From Parasporobacterium sp. (GTDB taxonomy: Bacteria; Bacillota; Clostridia; Lachnospirales; Lachnospiraceae): a DNA stretch of 64,000 nucleotides. Where the stretch lies: NCBI GenBank assembly GCA_017510065.1, contig JAFWOB010000086.1:54512-118511 (forward strand), given 5' to 3'. The notes beneath the pieces were generated by a model. The model saw only the letters and a program-made list of their open reading frames with translations. It was not told the DNA's origin and made no database searches. Made by a program: the position numbers and the translations under genes. Below are positions 61,272 to 64,000 of this stretch, piece after piece (the stretch's first letter is position 1; every line of letters starts with the position of its first letter).

Positions 61272-63590
61272 ATGAGAAAAAGACCAATATTTGCTGCAGC
61301 TGTGGTTCTGGCCATAGGTGTGTTTTTTCTGCATCTGTTCTTTCCGTCTGTTCTGGAACCGGATCCGGGATTTTCGGATCGTGAGAGGATCAGGGCAGAG
61401 GGAGATGTGTTCCGGATCGAACAGGATGAGAAGCAGGTGCGGATCTTTCTGCATCATGTAAGCTGCGGGACTTCCATGCTTCGTCCTGTTCGGGGAAGCA
61501 TGCTGCTTACGGTTTCGGAAGATCTGTTTCAGGATCTTGATCTTACGGTGGGAAACCGGATCCTGGCAGAAGGAACCTGGAATGCCTTTCGGCAGGCAAG
61601 AAATTTCGGGAATTATGAAGAAGCACAGTATTATGCTTCTCTCGGTATTTTTCTGCGGGCGAAAGGAACAAAACTGGTGATCACCGACCGGCATACGGAC
61701 CGCATCAGACAGTTTCTGCAGGATTTCAGGCAGCGCATGACAGATTCTATCCACCATGTCGTTCAGGATCCTGTGACTGCCGGGATCCTTACCGCCATCT
61801 GTACCGGGGATCGTTCCGGCTTGTCCGAGGAGGTCCGGAACCTGTATCAGCGCAGTGGGATTATCCATATTCTGGCTGTTTCCGGCCTTCATATTTCCCT
61901 GATCGGAATGACAGTTTTCAGGCTGCTGCGAAAAAGGCTCCGCTTTCCGGCAGCGGCTTTGATCTGCCTGTTTCTCATGCTGGGTTTCTGCATCATGACC
62001 AGTGCGTCTGCATCAGCTGTCCGGGCGACGATCATGTTTCTGGTTCAGCTTGCAGGTATCGGTCTCGGGAAAAAATACGATATCCTCAGTTCTTTGTCTC
62101 TGGCAGCGATCCTGATGCTGGCAGAGAATCCGCTGTATCTCTTCCATTCTGCCTTTCAGCTGTCTTTTGCGGCCATGCTGGCAGCAGGTCTTTTATATCC
62201 GGATCTGGCAGCGCTGTTTGATCTCCCGCCGGCAGACGGATACCGGAGAAAGGACGAGAATAATTTGCCGGAGAAAAAAAGCCGGAAATGGAAAGAAAAA
62301 CTCCTGTCTTCTTTTTTATTGAGCCTGTCCGTTACGGCGATGACCCTTCCCATTACAGCGTCTCTTTATTATGAACTGCCGGTTTATGCGGTGGTGCTGA
62401 ATCTTGCGGTGATTCCGCTGATGAGCGTGGTGTTGGGCGCCGGCATGGTATCATCCCTGCTGGGAATGATCAGCCTCGTTATGGGACGTTTTTTCTGTGC
62501 CGTCGGGGTTTACGGCGTCCTTTTGATCCGCCGGCTCTGTCTGGCTGCCGCACAGCTTCCGCTGCAGACTCTTCCGACCGGTAAAATCTCAGTATGGCAG
62601 ATGATAGCTTATTACGGTATCCTTGCAGTCTTTGTCTGCATCATCCGGGTAAGGATACTGTTGCGCAGGAGCAGCCGAAGCATTCTGCCCCGGAGAGGGA
62701 GCATTTTTGCTGGTGTGTTTATCCTGATGCTGATCGTTTTGCTGGCCGGAAAGGGGACCGGCAGATTACGGATCGCATTTATCGATGTGGGGCAGGGAGA
62801 CGCAATCCTGATCGAAAATCCTTCCGGCAGCGTTTATCTGATCGACGGGGGATCCTCTTCCGTCGATCAGGTAGCCCGATACCGGCTGGCCGATGCAATC
62901 CGGTATTTCGGCATTTCCAGGATCGATGCCGCGGTTATCACACACCCTGATACGGACCATATCAGCGGAGTGCTGGAACTGTTAGAGGATATGAAAGCAG
63001 GATCGGAAAGGTCTGTCGGCAACCTGCCGGAATTCGGCATCAGCATCGGAAGCATCCTGATCCCGACGGTGATGGGAAATGAGCATTATGATCATCTGTG
63101 TGATCTGGCAAATGCCGGAAAAGTAGAGGTGCTTCCCCTGCATGCGGGCATAACGATCTCGGACGGGGATCTGGTCATGAAATGTCTGCATCCACCGTCA
63201 GGTTTCACGGCAGAGGATGTCAATGATATTTCCGCAGTGTTGGAGATACATTACGGTGCCTTCTCCGCATTGATGACAGGAGACCTCGGAGAAGAGGGAG
63301 AACAAAAGCTGCTGTCAGAACCGGAACTAAGCCGGGGGCTGAACTGCGACTTGCTGAAGGTAGGCCATCATGGTTCACGGTTTTCTTCATCTCTGGCTTT
63401 TCTGGAGAGGGTTTCGCCGGAGATTGCCGTGATCTGCGCCGGCAAAGGAAATGTTTACGGACATCCGCATAAAGAAACGCTTGACCGGCTGGAAAGCGTC
63501 GGTGCATTGGTCTATGTTACGGCGCAGCAGGGCGAGATCATAGTGGAGGCAGATCTGAACGGCCGGATGAGCATCCGCACGAAACTGTAG
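61272..63590 (+). CDS. comEC: DNA internalisation channel ComEC/Rec2
   Basis: ComEC is the membrane channel that takes single-stranded DNA into the cell. The 772-residue protein has an N-terminal membrane segment, an OB-like domain, the multi-helix competence domain (SGLHISLIG start, SASASAVRATIMF) and a C-terminal metallo-beta-lactamase domain (DVGQGDAILIE, THPDTDHISG, LKVGHHGSRFSSS), a candidate nuclease. The length is typical. comEA lies 3.4 kb upstream, with an RR-HK-GerMN unit between. Confidence 0.95.
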   Translation: MRKRPIFAAAVVLAIGVFFLHLFFPSVLEPDPGFSDRERIRAEGDVFRIEQDEKQVRIFLHHVSCGTSMLRPVRGSMLLTVSEDLFQDLDLTVGNRILAEGTWNAFRQARNFGNYEEAQYYASLGIFLRAKGTKLVITDRHTDRIRQFLQDFRQRMTDSIHHVVQDPVTAGILTAICTGDRSGLSEEVRNLYQRSGIIHILAVSGLHISLIGMTVFRLLRKRLRFPAAALICLFLMLGFCIMTSASASAVRATIMFLVQLAGIGLGKKYDILSSLSLAAILMLAENPLYLFHSAFQLSFAAMLAAGLLYPDLAALFDLPPADGYRRKDENNLPEKKSRKWKEKLLSSFLLSLSVTAMTLPITASLYYELPVYAVVLNLAVIPLMSVVLGAGMVSSLLGMISLVMGRFFCAVGVYGVLLIRRLCLAAAQLPLQTLPTGKISVWQMIAYYGILAVFVCIIRVRILLRRSSRSILPRRGSIFAGVFILMLIVLLAGKGTGRLRIAFIDVGQGDAILIENPSGSVYLIDGGSSSVDQVARYRLADAIRYFGISRIDAAVITHPDTDHISGVLELLEDMKAGSERSVGNLPEFGISIGSILIPTVMGNEHYDHLCDLANAGKVEVLPLHAGITISDGDLVMKCLHPPSGFTAEDVNDISAVLEIHYGAFSALMTGDLGEEGEQKLLSEPELSRGLNCDLLKVGHHGSRFSSSLAFLERVSPEIAVICAGKGNVYGHPHKETLDRLESVGALVYVTAQQGEIIVEADLNGRMSIRTKL

Positions 63591-63607
63591 CGATGCTTTG
63601 GCCGATT

Positions 63608-63633
63608 CCGGAATCATATCCGGTTTTGGTTTT
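63608..63633 (+). terminator. Possible terminator after comEC
   Basis: CCGGA (63608-63612) pairs with TCCGG (63619-63623), followed by TTTTGGTTTT. The stem is short, so efficiency is doubtful. Confidence 0.45.
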
Positions 63634-63845
63634 CTAAAAAAGAGGAGCAAAAAACGGGCATGTATTAGAAAAATACTTCGTTTCTAAAAAAACGACGTTA
63701 TTTAGCAGGTTGTTTTAGAAAAATACAGTAAAAGGCAGTTGATGAACAGGTTTTTCTAAAAAAAGGCTTGAATTTTAGGGGCTTTTTTAGAAAATGTGAA
63801 CTTTTCTAAAATATAGGTGTTAATTGATCACTTTTTTTAGAAATC
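63630..63845. repeat. Eight-box TTTCTAAAA element, copy B
   Basis: Boxes alternate TTTCTAAAA (centre C at 63634, 63684, 63756, 63806) and TTTTAGAAA-type (centre G at 63668, 63718, 63790, 63840). The spacings are exactly 34, 16, 34, 38, 34, 16 and 34. The 63786-63812 pair is a perfect 10-bp hairpin, TTTTAGAAAA-7 nt-TTTTCTAAAA. Copy A at 17489-17702 has the same order and nearly the same spacing, with shared short words such as ATGTATTAGAAAAA, CTTTTTTAGAAAAT and AGGCTTGAA. Confidence 0.85.
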
Positions 63846-63857
63846 AGACACTTTAAA

Positions 63858-64000
63858 GGAGTCAAGTCCAAAATTGTGTGTAAATTACCTTTAGGCATAG
63901 AACCTTGATAACCTAAGCTGCCTGCAGCAGTTGCTGCCTGGCAATGACCACCAGCTGACCTGGGACATCTGAACTGATCAGCGCCGTATATGTCTTCCGG
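63858..64000. mobile_element. Probable end of an IS256-family-like element, cut by the window edge
   Basis: The sequence GGAGTCAAGTCCAAAATTGT (63858-63877), followed by GTGTAAATT, resembles the terminal inverted repeats of IS256-type elements, which carry AAGTCC followed a little later by AATTGTGTAAA. Only one end is visible, so neither the partner repeat nor a target duplication can be checked. On the minus strand an open frame runs from the window edge to a stop at 63913-63915 (about 28 codons, ending ARQQLLQAA). It could be the end of a transposase but I cannot recognise it. Confidence 0.4.

Overview
The window looks like chromosomal DNA from a Gram-positive anaerobe of class Clostridia, most likely Lachnospiraceae. 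The signs are an AroD-AroK fusion, a DUF5688 gene, pyruvate:ferredoxin oxidoreductase with Pta-AckA, lipoprotein-type GerMN and ComEA/ComEC proteins, strong AGGAGG ribosome binding sites and HrcA/CIRCE control of groESL. Almost all of it is ordinary housekeeping DNA on the + strand; only three genes and one tRNA are on the - strand. No prophage, CRISPR array or complete insertion sequence is present.

Layout: (1) 1-5.3 kb: end of a YfhO gene, rpsB-tsf and a MATE transporter. (2) 5.3-15.3 kb: division and wall (dcw) cluster mraZ-rsmH-ftsL-PBP-mraY-murD-ftsW-short ftsQ-ftsZ, with MraZ boxes and an inverted pair of DnaA boxes upstream. (3) 15.3-17.4 kb: groESL. (4) 17.4-24 kb: repeat element, beta-helix protein, glyoxalase-like protein, sugar-type ABC importer. 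(5) 24-31.7 kb: nrdR, yqeG, heterodimeric ABC exporter, aroDK, efp, DUF5688. (6) 31.7-35.6 kb: tRNA-Arg and nifJ. (7) 35.6-48.2 kb: phosphoesterase, scpAB, baiN-like, cmk, ispH, S1, rsmD, coaD, coiled-coil protein, MBL protein, tmcAL, pta-ackA. (8) 48.2-52.6 kb: rpmF, a repeat array and a - strand group (folD, phosphodiester glycosidase, membrane protein). (9) 52.7-63.6 kb: DNA uptake and processing genes comM-dprA-topA, comEA and comEC, with a two-component system and a GerMN lipoprotein between the last two. (10) 63.6-64 kb: repeat element and the apparent end of an IS256-like element.

The least explained material is intergenic. Three hairpins (23.9, 31.9 and 48.2 kb) share an identical 13-nt loop and inner stem, while their long outer stems differ in sequence but stay self-complementary. 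Two elements (17.5 and 63.7 kb) each carry eight alternating TTTCTAAAA/TTTTAGAAA boxes with nearly the same spacing series, 34-16-34-38-34-16-34. A third kind (48.75-49.0 kb) is a 41-nt-period array of GCATGATTT units, three in one direction facing four in the other. I know of no described family matching these, and no database search was possible.
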